DNA from: Pyruvatibacter sp. HU-CL02332
GTDB taxonomy: Bacteria > Pseudomonadota > Alphaproteobacteria > CGMCC-115125
Reading direction: 5' to 3'
NCBI RefSeq assembly: GCF_040362765.1
Contig: NZ_BAABWK010000001.1
Location: 248,001-312,000 of the forward strand
DNA length: 64,000 nucleotides
Under the pieces are notes generated by a model, which worked only from the letters and a program-made list of their open reading frames with translations, was not told the origin of the DNA and ran no database searches. Below, piece by piece: positions 63,892 through 64,000 of the stretch; position 1 is the stretch's first letter; each line of letters starts with the position of its first letter. The position numbers were made by a program, and so were the translations under genes.

Positions 63892-64000
63892 TTATGCTGC
63901 CGGTGCCAGGATCGTCATCTGACGATTGATCCGGGTAAGGATGAAAGAAACTGGCGGATAGATAAGCGCCGTAATACCCGCCTGCCATAGCAAGGGCAGC
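63892..64000 (-). CDS. mreD: Rod shape-determining protein MreD, C-terminal end (cut by window edge)
   Basis: The last 36 codons, ending ...LPLLWQAGITALIYPPVSFILTRINRQMTILAPAA. The hydrophobic helix with YPPV and a basic tail is the MreD C-terminus, and its position ten bases before mrdA fits the mreBCD-mrdA-rodA order. The rest is outside the window. Confidence 0.8.
   Translation of the reverse strand, partial: LPLLWQAGITALIYPPVSFILTRINRQMTILAPAA

Overview
The window is about 60% GC and reads as chromosome of a free-living, probably marine alphaproteobacterium. The split metH, the divided mrdA/rodA/mreD shape operon, the STAS-fused Mla-type permease, the NnrU protein and the coiled-coil polarity-like membrane protein all fit that class. 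Parvibaculales or a related order is a guess from gene flavour, not a demonstrated placement. I see no prophage, insertion sequence or CRISPR array.

Layout. 1-312 is the start of a ferredoxin-NADP reductase. 700-1026 is a chorismate mutase. 1029-9854 is a tightly overlapping eight-gene minus-strand operon for a CMP-activated nonulosonic acid of the legionaminic type: SDR, LegC aminotransferase, LegG/NeuC epimerase, LegI/NeuB synthase, NeuD-like acetyltransferase, PtmE-like nucleotidyltransferase and LegF/NeuA cytidylyltransferase. It ends with a full-length homologue of animal CMP-Neu5Ac hydroxylase (CMAH; Rieske plus metallo-beta-lactamase fold). That last gene is the most striking item here, because it suggests a bacterium that glycolylates its own nonulosonic acid. 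10053-14499 holds an AhpD-like protein, an Hpt phosphotransfer protein, an NnrU protein and a TipN-like coiled-coil protein. 14516-18032 is an Mla/PqiC-type lipid transport operon.

18230-31058 holds a cytochrome c, a CHASE2 cyclase with several lost catalytic residues, and a set of catabolic and accessory genes (zinc-free MDR, TauD-like dioxygenase, MFS, sulfatase, APH-like kinase, acyl-CoA ligase). A 640-base non-coding stretch then precedes a lysine/alanine repeat histone H1-like gene. 32382-35832 is a run of flavin oxidoreductase, epoxide-hydrolase-like, NTF2-like and small membrane proteins. 36056-39818 is a glycosyltransferase / methyltransferase / alpha-alpha-toroid cassette meeting a second methyltransferase tail to tail. 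39888-44426 is a signalling patch: CheZ-like phosphatase, PLP dehydratase, FIST sensor and PAS-PAS histidine kinase.

44432-60505 is dominated by cobalamin. It has a two-gene split MetH with a palindrome and an attenuator-like hairpin in its leader, a PduO-type adenosyltransferase, btuD-C-F-B behind a clear cobalamin riboswitch, and an isolated eutBC ethanolamine ammonia-lyase. A P450 and a FadH-type dienoyl-CoA reductase lie between. The window closes with tRNA-Lys(CUU), rodA, mrdA and the end of mreD. Together the B12 genes import the vitamin, adenosylate it and spend it on methionine synthesis and ethanolamine cleavage.
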